Source of the DNA: Gemmatimonadetes bacterium 2013_60CM_65_52
GTDB lineage: Bacteria; Gemmatimonadota; Gemmatimonadetes; Gemmatimonadales; Gemmatimonadaceae
Length of the DNA stretch: 64,000 nt
Assembly (NCBI GenBank): GCA_002215645.1
Contig: NGFI01000004.1
Location: forward strand, 247,933 to 311,932
Direction of reading: 5' to 3'
Shown: positions 55,774 to 64,000 of the stretch, in pieces
How the letters are laid out: the number at the start of each line of letters is the position of its first letter
Position numbering within the stretch: the stretch's first letter is position 1
Notes under the pieces: generated by a model
Told to the model about the DNA's origin: nothing
Databases searched by the model: none
The model's input: only the letters and a program-made list of their open reading frames with translations
Made by a program: the position numbers and the translations under genes

Positions 55774-57170
55774 GCGGGCGCCCCCGCGAGGCCGGCTCTC
55801 GTGCGCGGAAGCCACTGCCCGCGTCCCTCCTTGCCGACGACCTTGTAGTCGTCCACGATCACTTCGCCACGCGAGAGTGTCGTGCGAGCGAATCCGGCGA
55901 GCTCCCAGCCTTCAAACGGCGACCAGTCCGCGTTGGTCTCCATCTCGTCCGGCCGCACGGTGTGTGTCCGCGTGGGGTGGATGATCGCGAGATCGGCGTC
56001 GGCGCCGATGGCGATGGAGCCCTTCTTCGGCGCGAGTCCCATGATGCGCGCTGGATTGGTGCTGAGCTTCGCGCACATCTCCTCGAGCGTGAGCCGCCCC
56101 TCGAGCACACCCTTCGTGTACGTGAGGGGCATCAGCGTCTCGAGGCCGGGCATCCCCATGGGAATCTTCGTCCAGTCCCCTTCCCACATGGCCTTCTGAT
56201 CACGCGTGAACGTGCAGGTGTCCGTCGAGATGACAGACACTTCGCCACTCCTGAGCCCACGCCACAGGCGCTCGGAATCGGCGGGCTTCTTGAGCTGCGG
56301 ACAGCACGCGAACAGATGCCCGTCCTCTCGGCTGAAGACGGAATCGTCCAGCACGAGATACTGCACGCACGTCTCGGCGAGCACCGGCACGCCACGGCCC
56401 TGTGCGGCGCGGATGGTATCCGCCCCCTCGCGCGTGGACATGTGGACGATGTAGAGCTGGCCGCCGGTCGCTTCGCTCCACTGTACCACCCGCTGGATCG
56501 CCTCTGCTTCCACGAAGTTCGGTCGCGTCATCGCGTGCAGCACCGCGCCGTGCTGCTTCATCAGCTCCGGCGTATGATGCCGGGCAATGAGCTCATCCAG
56601 CACGCGCGACGATTCGGCGTGCACGAGCAGCATGGCGCCGTGCTCCTTCATCCGTTCCAACGTGCCGAACAGCGCGCGGTCGTCCGACTGCCAGCCCTCG
56701 GACTCATAGATCATGAACTCCTTGAAGGTGGTGAAGCCCCGCTTCACCATCCCCGCGATCTGATCCTTGTGCTCGTTGTAGCGGGTGATGCAGATGTGAA
56801 AGGTGTAATCGACGAGCGACTTCCCCTCCGCCTTCTGCATCCATGTGTCGGCGGCTTCGCTGAGCGATCCCGTTGCGCTTGGAATGGCGAAGTCGATGAC
56901 GGTGGTGACACCGCCCCGCGCGCCGCCGCGCGTCCCCGTCCGATAGTCGTCGGCGGAAACAGTGCCGCAGAACGGCAGCTCGAGATGCACGTGCACGTCG
57001 ATCACACCGGGAATGACGTGATGTCCCGAAGCGTCGATGATCTCCGCGCCTTCGGTGTCGAGCCCGGCGCCCAGCGCGGTGATCTTCTCACCCGAAATGC
57101 CGATGTCGCCGGTGAACGTACCACCGGGCGTCACGACGTTTCCGCCGCGCACTATGCGATCAAACTTCAC
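55770..57170 (-). CDS. hydA: Dihydropyrimidinase (D-hydantoinase)
   Basis: GHHVIPGVIDVHVHLELPFCGTVSADDYRTGTRGGARGGVTTVIDFAIP; GLETLMPLTYTKGVLEGRLTLEEMCAKLSTNPARIMGLAPKKGSIAIGADADLAIIHP. Confidence 0.94.
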   Translation of the reverse strand: MKFDRIVRGGNVVTPGGTFTGDIGISGEKITALGAGLDTEGAEIIDASGHHVIPGVIDVHVHLELPFCGTVSADDYRTGTRGGARGGVTTVIDFAIPSATGSLSEAADTWMQKAEGKSLVDYTFHICITRYNEHKDQIAGMVKRGFTTFKEFMIYESEGWQSDDRALFGTLERMKEHGAMLLVHAESSRVLDELIARHHTPELMKQHGAVLHAMTRPNFVEAEAIQRVVQWSEATGGQLYIVHMSTREGADTIRAAQGRGVPVLAETCVQYLVLDDSVFSREDGHLFACCPQLKKPADSERLWRGLRSGEVSVISTDTCTFTRDQKAMWEGDWTKIPMGMPGLETLMPLTYTKGVLEGRLTLEEMCAKLSTNPARIMGLAPKKGSIAIGADADLAIIHPTRTHTVRPDEMETNADWSPFEGWELAGFARTTLSRGEVIVDDYKVVGKEGRGQWLPRTRAGLAGAPA

Positions 57171-57173
57171 GGC

Positions 57174-58529
57174 TTACCGCACTTGCCCGAGTGCTCTGTC
57201 AAACGCCTCGAGCGCATAGTCCACGTCATCCGCCCCAATGCACATCGGCGGCTTGATCCGAAGCACGTTGCCGTCGATGCCGCCCTTGCCCACCAACACG
57301 TTGAGCTCGCGGAGCGCCTCCATGAGATCCAGCGTCTCCTGCTTGGCCGGCGCCTTGGACGCACGGTCCCGCACGAGCTCGAGTCCCAGCATCAGCCCCT
57401 TTCCGCGCACGTCGCCAATGAGCGAGTGCGACCGCTGGAGCCTCTCGAGGCCACCCTTGAAACGGGCGCCGAGCACTCGGCAGTTCTCCTGGAGCTCGTC
57501 TTCGTCGATGATGTCGAGCACGGCCAGGCCGGCCGCCGTGGACACGGGATTGTTCGCGAACGTATTGAAGTGAATTCGCTGTGTGAGCGAGCGAGCGATC
57601 TCCATCCGCGTCGTCACCGCGCCAATCGGCGCTCCATTGCCGAGTCCCTTGGCCATCGTGACGAAGTCGGGCACGACGCCCCAGTTCTGGAATCCCCAGT
57701 AGTGATCTCCGGTGCGGCCGAAACCCGTCTGCACTTCGTCCGAGATACAGAGCCCGCCATTTTCGCGAATGATCGCGTATACCTCTTTCAGGTAGTTCGG
57801 CGCTCCATACGTCACGCCGCCGACGCCTTGCATGGGCTCGGCGAGAAAGGCCGCGACCTTGCCGGAGGTGGTAAAGCGAATCATGTCGCGGATGTCCGCT
57901 GCGGACTTCGACGCGATCTCCTCCGGCGTACCGGCGAACGGGCTGCGATACGGATCGGGATTGATCGCGTGGTGCACGTTTCCGTCACCGCCGACGGGAT
58001 ACTTCCACGTGCTGTGCGACGTCAGTCCCATCGCACTCGGGCTCCCGCCATGATACGAATTGCGCAACGCGATCACGTCGCGGTGGCCGGTGTGCAGCCG
58101 TGCCATCTGAATCGCGAGATCATTCGCCTCGCTGCCCGAGTTCGTGAAGTACGTGACGTCGAGTCCTGGCGGCATCTTCGACGCAAGCTTCTTGGCCAGC
58201 ATCGGAAAGTTCGGATGCAGGTAGATCGTGGTGGCGTGCTGCAGCGTGCCCACCTGCCGCGTCACGCGCTGCACGAACTTCGGATGGCAGTGACCCACGC
58301 TCACGGTGACGATGCCGGCCAGGCAGTCCAGGTAGCGGCGGCCCGTCTCGTCGTAGAGGTACTGCATGTAGCCCTCGACGATGAGCAGCGGCTCGCGGTA
58401 GATGGTGTACACCGCAGGATTCGTGTACTGCTTCCGCATCGCAATCAGCTCCGCTTTCGGCGGGCCGTCGTATGGACGCGGCGTATGATCGACGGGCGGC
58501 AGCTCGAGCTGCGGAGCGATGGTGGTCAT
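57174..58529 (-). CDS. Class-III (omega) aminotransferase, AGXT2-like; probable beta-alanine aminotransferase
   Basis: GRRYLDCLAGIVTVSVGHCHPKFV, TNSGSEANDLAIQMARLHTGHRDVIALRNSYHGG, LCISDEVQTGFGRTGDHYWGFQ, PDFVTMAKGLGNGAPIGAV. Confidence 0.9.
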   Translation of the reverse strand: MTTIAPQLELPPVDHTPRPYDGPPKAELIAMRKQYTNPAVYTIYREPLLIVEGYMQYLYDETGRRYLDCLAGIVTVSVGHCHPKFVQRVTRQVGTLQHATTIYLHPNFPMLAKKLASKMPPGLDVTYFTNSGSEANDLAIQMARLHTGHRDVIALRNSYHGGSPSAMGLTSHSTWKYPVGGDGNVHHAINPDPYRSPFAGTPEEIASKSAADIRDMIRFTTSGKVAAFLAEPMQGVGGVTYGAPNYLKEVYAIIRENGGLCISDEVQTGFGRTGDHYWGFQNWGVVPDFVTMAKGLGNGAPIGAVTTRMEIARSLTQRIHFNTFANNPVSTAAGLAVLDIIDEDELQENCRVLGARFKGGLERLQRSHSLIGDVRGKGLMLGLELVRDRASKAPAKQETLDLMEALRELNVLVGKGGIDGNVLRIKPPMCIGADDVDYALEAFDRALGQVR

Positions 58530-58562
58530 AGAGATTCAGGTGTGGTCAGTTGTGTTGCATTG

Positions 58563-58820
58563 CCACAGAGGACACAGAGGCGATTACCGCCGGGCACATA
58601 AGAGCGAGCTACCCAAACTGGACGCAAAAAAAGCCAATTACCACAGAGGACACAGAGGCATAGAGAACCACAGAAGGTCTTTTTTTATTTCTTGGGTCGT
58701 TCTCGGTGCCCTCTGTGCCCTCTGTGGTTAATAGCCGTCGCGTGGTGATGCTGTTCCGTCGTGTGGTGATGCTGTTCCGTAGTGATGTTGTTCTGAGGTG
58801 AATTGCCGTTCTCTGTGGTG
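58563..58820. repeat. CCACAGAG-family repeats: two CCACAGAGGACACAGAGG copies, an inverted copy, and a 21-bp tandem repeat
   Basis: Copies at 58563-58580 and 58641-58658, inverted CCCTCTGTGCCCTCTGTGGTTAA around 58709-58731, tandem 21-mers at 58736-58756 and 58757-58777 plus a partial third. Confidence 0.9.
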
Positions 58821-58842
58821 AATGGCTCTTAGGTGAACGATC

Positions 58843-59979
58843 TCACGACGTCACTACCTCGGCAGTCTCTGGAGCCGCATACCCCTCGACAGGCTCGTAC
58901 CCGCCCTTATATGCGTCACCCTCGGGCCGCCGGATCTGTGACTGAAGTACGACACGATCTCGCCGTGCACCTCGGAAATCTTCCACCGTCGTCCATCCCT
59001 TCGCGGCGTTCGCCTCCAGAAACGCATCGAGGCCCGCATTCAGGCGCTTGATCACGTTCGGCCCGATCGCGCTGTCGAGCATGGCCGCCGTGCACACCTG
59101 CACCGTGCCCGCGCCGAGCAGGAAATAGGAGAGCGCCTGCCCGAAGTCCGACACGCCGCCGATGGCCGAGAACGCCCGGTCGGGGAATGCATTCGTCATG
59201 CGCGCCATGTTCGCCAGCGACATCGGCAAGATGGCGGGTCCGCCCAAGCCGCCGCTCGACACCAGTCCGTCCACGTTGATCTCGAACTCGAGTGTCTCGG
59301 GATCGATGAGGGGAAGCGACGGAAACGTGTTCGAGGAGACGATGGCGTCGGCGCCACCACGGAAGCAGGCGCCGGCTTCCTCAACGATGTCCTGTGTGGC
59401 GGGCGTCAGCTTCGTCCACACCGGCACCTTCGCGACGCCCTTCACCGCCTCCGTCACCGTGGAACAGAGCACGGTGTCCTTGCCGATGTTGGAGCCCATG
59501 TCCTTCCGGTCCATGTGCGGGCACGAAAAGTTGAGCTCGAGACCGTCCGCACCGGCATCCTGGCACCCCTCCGCCAGTGTCTGCCACGCCCTCAGCTCCT
59601 TGTCGTTTCCGGAGCCCGCCATGATCGACGCGATCACGACCTTTGTCGGATGCGCCTGCTTGATGCGCCGGATTCGCGGCACCCACCACTCCAGCGCCTT
59701 GTCCGAGATCAGCTCCCAATTCCACGAGCCGTGCAGGGCGGCACCCGGCCGCTTCTTCATCGACACGTAGTTGTCATCCGCGGACGTGCGGAAGAATTTC
59801 GTTCGCGCGCCGACGACGTTCACCACGGGATGCAGCCCGATCGTCTTGACCACCACGCCGCCCCAGCCCGCATCGAAGGCGCGCAGAATGTTGTTCTCGG
59901 ACTCCGTCGGCGGCGCCGACGAGAGGAGAAAGGGATTCTCGAATCGAATCCCGGTGAACGTGACCGAACGGTCCGCCAT
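58843..59979 (-). CDS. preA: Dihydropyrimidine dehydrogenase PreA-like (DHOD fold), no C-terminal ferredoxin domain seen
   Basis: FENPFLLSSAPPTESENNILRAFDAGWGGVVVKTIG; LELNFSCPHMDRKDMGSNIGKD; GGVSDFGQALSYFLLGAGTVQVCTAAM. C-terminus contains no CxxC motifs. Confidence 0.88.
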   Translation of the reverse strand: MADRSVTFTGIRFENPFLLSSAPPTESENNILRAFDAGWGGVVVKTIGLHPVVNVVGARTKFFRTSADDNYVSMKKRPGAALHGSWNWELISDKALEWWVPRIRRIKQAHPTKVVIASIMAGSGNDKELRAWQTLAEGCQDAGADGLELNFSCPHMDRKDMGSNIGKDTVLCSTVTEAVKGVAKVPVWTKLTPATQDIVEEAGACFRGGADAIVSSNTFPSLPLIDPETLEFEINVDGLVSSGGLGGPAILPMSLANMARMTNAFPDRAFSAIGGVSDFGQALSYFLLGAGTVQVCTAAMLDSAIGPNVIKRLNAGLDAFLEANAAKGWTTVEDFRGARRDRVVLQSQIRRPEGDAYKGGYEPVEGYAAPETAEVVTS

Positions 59980-59990
59980 GGTATTCCTCC

Positions 59991-61445
59991 TCAGCTCATC
60001 CAGTTGACGCCTGCTTCCTTGTTCCACTTGGTCGTCATCTTCTTCGCCTGCGTCCAGAACTCGATCGATCCTCTTCCCGTGATGTCGCCGACCCCGAAGC
60101 GGGACTCGTTCCAGCCGCCGAACGAGAACGGCTCACGCGGCACGGGCACGCCGACGTTCACGCCGACCATCCCGGCGCTCGCCTTCTCCATGACGTAGCG
60201 CGCCACGCCGCCGCTCTCGGTGAACACCGACGCCGCATTCCCGTATCGCGACGCATTCTCGATGGAGATCGCCTGTTCCACGTCCTTCGCGCGCACGATC
60301 ACGAGCACGGGTCCGAACACTTCCTCAGTCGCAATCCGCATGTCAGGCGTGACATAGTCGATGATCGTCGGGCCGAGATAATATCCATCCTCACGCCCCG
60401 ACACCGTCGCGTTGCGTCCGTCCACGAGCACCTTTGCTCCGGCCGCCTCCGCCTCGGTGATGTAGCGGATGATCCGCTCCCTTGCGGCGGCGGAGATGAC
60501 GGGGCCGACGTCCCGGCCGGGCACCATCGCCTTCGCCACCTCCACCATGCGCGCGATGATGTGGTCCGTCTGAGAGACAGCCACCATGACGCTCGCCGCC
60601 ATGCATCGTTGTCCCGCGCATCCCGACATGGACGCGACGATGTTCGTCGCCGCCATCTCGCGGTCGGCGTCCGGCATCACGATCAGGTGATTCTTCGCCC
60701 CACCGAGTGCGAGACAGCGCTTGAGATGCGACGTCGCGCGACGGTAGACGATCTGCGCCACACGCGTGGAGCCGACGAAGCTCACCGCGGCAATGTCGGG
60801 ATGATCACAGATGGCTTCGACCGTCTCTTGTCCGCCGTGTACCACCTGGAGCACACCGTCCGGCAGCCCCGCCTCGTGCAGCAGCTCGACGATGCGTCGC
60901 GCGCTCAACGGCACGAGCTCCGACGGCTTGAGGATCATGCAGTTGCCCAGTCCAATCGCATTCGGAATGGACCAGTTCGGCACCATGTTGGGGAAGTTGA
61001 ACGGCGTGATCGAGGCCACCACGCCCACCGGAAAACGCTCGACGCGACACTCCACGCCGCGGCTCACCTCCAATACTTCGCCGGTGACGATCTGCGGCAG
61101 CGAGCACGCGAACTCGGTGAGCTCCGCGCTCTTGAGCACTTCCGCACGGGCCTCACTGGCGATCTTTCCATTCTCTTCCGTGACCAGCGCCGAGAGCTCG
61201 TCGATGTGCCGTTCGAGCAACGCCTTGTATCGGTACAGGACCTGAACCCGTTCCTTGATGGGCCGCGATGACCAGGCAGGGAAGGCGGCCCGGGCCGCGG
61301 AGACAGCGGCATCGACGTCGCGCGCCGAGGAGAGAGGGACGCGCGAAATGACGCGACCGATGCTCGGGTCGTAGACGTCCAGCGTTGGACCATCCGGCGA
61401 CACGAAAGCGCCGCCGATGCAGTTCTGCACTTCGGCGTATTTCAT
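59991..61445 (-). CDS. mmsA: CoA-acylating methylmalonate/malonate-semialdehyde dehydrogenase
   Basis: [35 protein letters not shown]-like segment, [16 protein letters not shown] catalytic Cys, [19 protein letters not shown]. Confidence 0.93.
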   Translation of the reverse strand: [484 protein letters not shown]

Positions 61446-61514
61446 TCGTAATGATGTGAAGCGGGCGCGAGGTCAGCAAGGCTCGCGCACCGTGAAACCG
61501 CTCTGCGCTCCGGC

Positions 61515-61823
61515 CTACCGACCTGTTGGCAGCAGCCCTCGCACCGCGTCCTCGGTCGTTCCCTCGATCTCGACCGTCTTGGCACGCGAGCTGAGACCGG
61601 CCACCACCGTCACTGCGCGCTGCGGAACACCCAACCGCTCGGCCAGCAGCTCCACGAGCGCCGCGTTTGCCGCTCCGTCTACCGGTGGTGCCTGAAGGCG
61701 CACCTTGAGCGCTCCACCATGGAGTCCAACGATCTCGGTGCGCGACGAGCGAGGCTGGACGTGCACACTGACCCGGATCGTCCCGCCTCGCACGCTGGTG
61801 AGCGATTCACGGTTCACCGTCAA
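61515..61823 (-). CDS. DUF167/YggU family protein
   Basis: IRVSVHVQPRSSRTEIVGLHGGALKVRLQAPPVDGAANAALVELLAERLGVPQRAVTVVAGLSSRAKTVEIEG. TTG start. Confidence 0.92.
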   Translation of the reverse strand: MTVNRESLTSVRGGTIRVSVHVQPRSSRTEIVGLHGGALKVRLQAPPVDGAANAALVELLAERLGVPQRAVTVVAGLSSRAKTVEIEGTTEDAVRGLLPTGR

Positions 61824-61835
61824 CCGCTCACCGTC

Positions 61836-62243
61836 CTAGAGCCGCGTCTCCGGCGGCGTCGTCCGCGGCGCTCGGCCCGTCGTCCGCGCTCGATCGGCGA
61901 TGGACTGTACCAACGCGGCCAGGCGGTGTCGCTCCAGTGGCAGCGTGAGATCGGCCAGCACCGCGCGCTGGAGCGTCGGCGACAGCGGCGCCAGGGTAGA
62001 GGACGCCGCACGATACAGCAGCCGCGCCCCACCGGCGAGAATCGGGACCGTGAGCATCTCCGCGCCCGCGCTGCTCGCCATCGAGCGATCCGCCACGAGG
62101 ACCAGCGGAGGATGAATCGCCGCGAGGTCGGCCGCCTCCGCGAACGACGTCGTTACCGCCGGCCGATGTCCGAGCCGCGCGAGCGACTGGGCGAGGCCCT
62201 CCAGAAGGGCCAGATCGGTTCCCACCAGCATCACATTCGTCAT
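61836..62243 (-). CDS. Degenerate receiver-like protein
   Basis: MTNVMLVGTDLALLEGLAQSLARLGHRPAVTTSFAEAADLAAIHPPLVLVADRSM; CheY-like pattern with missing N-terminal acidic pair. Confidence 0.55.
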   Translation of the reverse strand: MTNVMLVGTDLALLEGLAQSLARLGHRPAVTTSFAEAADLAAIHPPLVLVADRSMASSAGAEMLTVPILAGGARLLYRAASSTLAPLSPTLQRAVLADLTLPLERHRLAALVQSIADRARTTGRAPRTTPPETRL

Positions 62244-62264
62244 TCTGCGCGCTGCTCCATCTCG

Positions 62265-62867
62265 TCAGACTCCCGGAAACAATACTCGCGTGACCAGCCC
62301 TTCCACCAATTGAAGCGCGAAGTATGCCACGATCGGCGTGATGTCGATCACACCAATCGTGGGAATCACCCGCCGCAGGGGGCGGAGCATCCACTCCGTG
62401 GCGCCAAAGGACCAGCGCATCCACACGCTGCCGGCCGCGCGCGGGAACCAGCTCCCGATGACGCGGACCAGCAGTGCAAAGCTGAAGAAACCGAAGGTCC
62501 AGTGGACCGCCAGCGCGAGCAGTCCCTCCGCGCCCAGCGTCGTTGCCATGAAGACTTCACGCACCAGGCCGAAGAGGACGTCCACGATCGCGAGCGCCAG
62601 CGCCGCGATCACGACGTAGGCGACGACCGCCCACCAGGGGGTGGCGGACGGATGGCCCCCCGCGCGCAGCACCTGACGCTCGATGCCGTCGAGCCGCGGG
62701 TCCACCTGGGCGCGCATGAAGCGCGCGACACCGCTGAACGGGTTGATGCGCCGCGTTCGCACCGCCCAATCGGCCGCGGCAAGGACGACCATCGCGACGC
62801 CGCCAGCCAACAGCACGGAACGAAGCACTGCGGTGAAAGCCGAGAGAGCGGACAGTGCGTCGGGCAT
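62265..62867 (-). CDS. YggT family membrane protein
   Basis: RVIGSWFPRAAGSVWMRWSFGATEWMLRPLRRVIPTIGVIDITPIVAYFALQLVEGLV is the YggT signature. Confidence 0.88.
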   Translation of the reverse strand: MPDALSALSAFTAVLRSVLLAGGVAMVVLAAADWAVRTRRINPFSGVARFMRAQVDPRLDGIERQVLRAGGHPSATPWWAVVAYVVIAALALAIVDVLFGLVREVFMATTLGAEGLLALAVHWTFGFFSFALLVRVIGSWFPRAAGSVWMRWSFGATEWMLRPLRRVIPTIGVIDITPIVAYFALQLVEGLVTRVLFPGV

Positions 62868-62949
62868 GAGGCAATACTGATGGCCGTTCGGCTCCGCTAC
62901 AAGTGCGTTATGACACCCTTACATTTGGGAGGACCAGAACAGGGGATCA

Positions 62950-63438
62950 ATGCCGAACGCCGACGGTGACCGCCGCCACTGGCTCGTCAAGTCCGAGCCG
63001 GATGCCTTCTCGTTTGACGACCTCATGGCCAGTCCGCGACGCACGTCGCACTGGGACGGCGTACGGAACTTTCAGGCGCGCAACACGCTGCGCGACGGGA
63101 TGAAGAAGGGCGATCTCGTCTTCTTCTACCACTCGAGCGCCGATCCAACAGCCATCGTCGGCGTAGCCGAGGTGGTGCGTGAGGGATACCCTGACCACAC
63201 CGCGTTCGACAAGTCCGACTCCCATTACGATCCGAAGAGCAAGCCGGACGCGCCGACCTGGTTCATGGTGGACCTCAAGGGCGTCGAGAAGCTCAAGCGT
63301 CCCGTGACGCTTGCGGAGCTCCGCACGGTCAAGGGACTCGAGAGGATGGTGCTGCTTCAGAAGGGCAGCCGGCTGAGCGTCCAGCCCGTGTCGCCCAAGG
63401 AGTGGGACATCATCTACGCACTCGGCATGCGCGGCTAG
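62950..63438 (+). CDS. EVE domain-containing protein
   Basis: HWLVKSEPDAFSFDDLMASPRRTSHWDGVRNFQARNTLRDGMKKGDLVFFYHSSADPTAIVGVAEVVREGYPDHTAFD. Confidence 0.95.
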   Translation: MPNADGDRRHWLVKSEPDAFSFDDLMASPRRTSHWDGVRNFQARNTLRDGMKKGDLVFFYHSSADPTAIVGVAEVVREGYPDHTAFDKSDSHYDPKSKPDAPTWFMVDLKGVEKLKRPVTLAELRTVKGLERMVLLQKGSRLSVQPVSPKEWDIIYALGMRG

Positions 63439-63559
63439 GCTCTCGAGCGGCGCCGGCGCCATGACATAACGTCGTCCCGCGCGCATGCGCAGTTTGTTTC
63501 TTCGAGATACATTTCAGCGCCGGTTGGTTTTGGGGGTTGGGTTCTTTATGGAGAGGGAA

Positions 63560-64000
63560 ATGAGCAAGACGGAGTCGAAGGGGACGGGTGCCGGCGATGG
63601 GGCGCTCGAGATCAAGGACACGCGCACCGGGTCGACGTACTCGGTTCCCATCATGCCACCGGCCACGGAGGGCGACACCGCCATCCGCGCCATGGACCTG
63701 CGGCCCATCAAGGTCGAGGCTGGTGAATTCGGGTTGATGACGTACGACCCGGCCTTCATGAACACCGCCTCATGCAAGAGCGCCATCACTTTCATCGATG
63801 GCGACAAGGGAATCCTCCGCTATCGCGGTTATCCCATCGAGCAACTCGCCGAGAAGGCCAGCTTTCTCGAGGTGGCGTGGCTGCTGCGCAACGGCGAGCT
63901 GCCGACGCAGGCGCAGTACGACGACTGGACGCACCAGATCACGTTCCACACGTACGTCCACGAGAACATCAAGACCTTTCTCTCCGGTTTTCGCTACGAC
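63560..64000 (+). CDS. gltA: Citrate synthase (C-terminus cut off by window edge)
   Basis: [31 protein letters not shown]...[59 protein letters not shown]. Confidence 0.95.
   Translation, partial: MSKTESKGTGAGDGALEIKDTRTGSTYSVPIMPPATEGDTAIRAMDLRPIKVEAGEFGLMTYDPAFMNTASCKSAITFIDGDKGILRYRGYPIEQLAEKASFLEVAWLLRNGELPTQAQYDDWTHQITFHTYVHENIKTFLSGFRYD

Noticed and set aside
55662-58601. 979-aa plus-strand ORF
   Set aside because: It is antisense to well-supported dihydropyrimidinase and aminotransferase genes. Arg/His/Ala-rich composition with no domains is typical of a GC-rich shadow frame.
58519-58731. 70-aa plus-strand ORF (HCHRGHRGDYRRAHKSEL...NYHRGHRGIENH)
   Set aside because: It is a translation of the CCACAGAG repeat units. 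The His/Arg/Gly repeats reflect the DNA repeat, not a protein.
58563-58830. CRISPR array
   Set aside because: Repeats are few, unevenly spaced, partly inverted and lack unique spacers. No cas genes are in the window.
63439-63547. Possible promoter or leader of citrate synthase with GCGCCGGCGC palindrome and G/T-rich stretch
   Set aside because: No clear -35/-10 pair or conserved RNA structure could be supported by eye.
1-64000. Mobile elements, prophage, toxin-antitoxin or classical defence island
   Set aside because: No transposase, integrase, phage structural gene, restriction-modification or toxin-antitoxin pair was recognised. The window looks like ordinary core/metabolic chromosome, and the EVE-domain protein alone is not sufficient evidence.

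Overview
High-GC bacterial chromosomal segment with dense, often overlapping genes. The content suggests a soil-type Gemmatimonadota-like genome, but that is inferred from gene content and was not tested. I call about 56 protein-coding genes. No rRNA, tRNA, CRISPR array, transposase or prophage was recognised. Main blocks are: PolX (truncated at the left edge); an ECF42-type sigma factor with a YciI/DGPF partner; many peptidases plus an OPT transporter; a four-gene minor (pseudo)pilin operon; fatty-acid oxidation genes (FadB-like and thiolase); base-excision repair genes (AlkA-like and UdgX); a metH-metF methionine operon; a reductive pyrimidine catabolism cluster at about 52.0-61.4 kb; and the start of citrate synthase at the right edge. 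The strongest non-coding signal lies immediately upstream of metH: a SAM-II-like aptamer, a possible antiterminator and an intrinsic terminator with ten U residues. Other points worth checking are two short 'carboxypeptidase-regulatory + TonB plug' proteins with no beta-barrel, a UdgX with an ambiguous start and an overlapping small ORF, a PreA-like enzyme lacking the ferredoxin domain, and two loci with CCACAGAG-type inverted repeats, one forming a perfect 26-bp stem.
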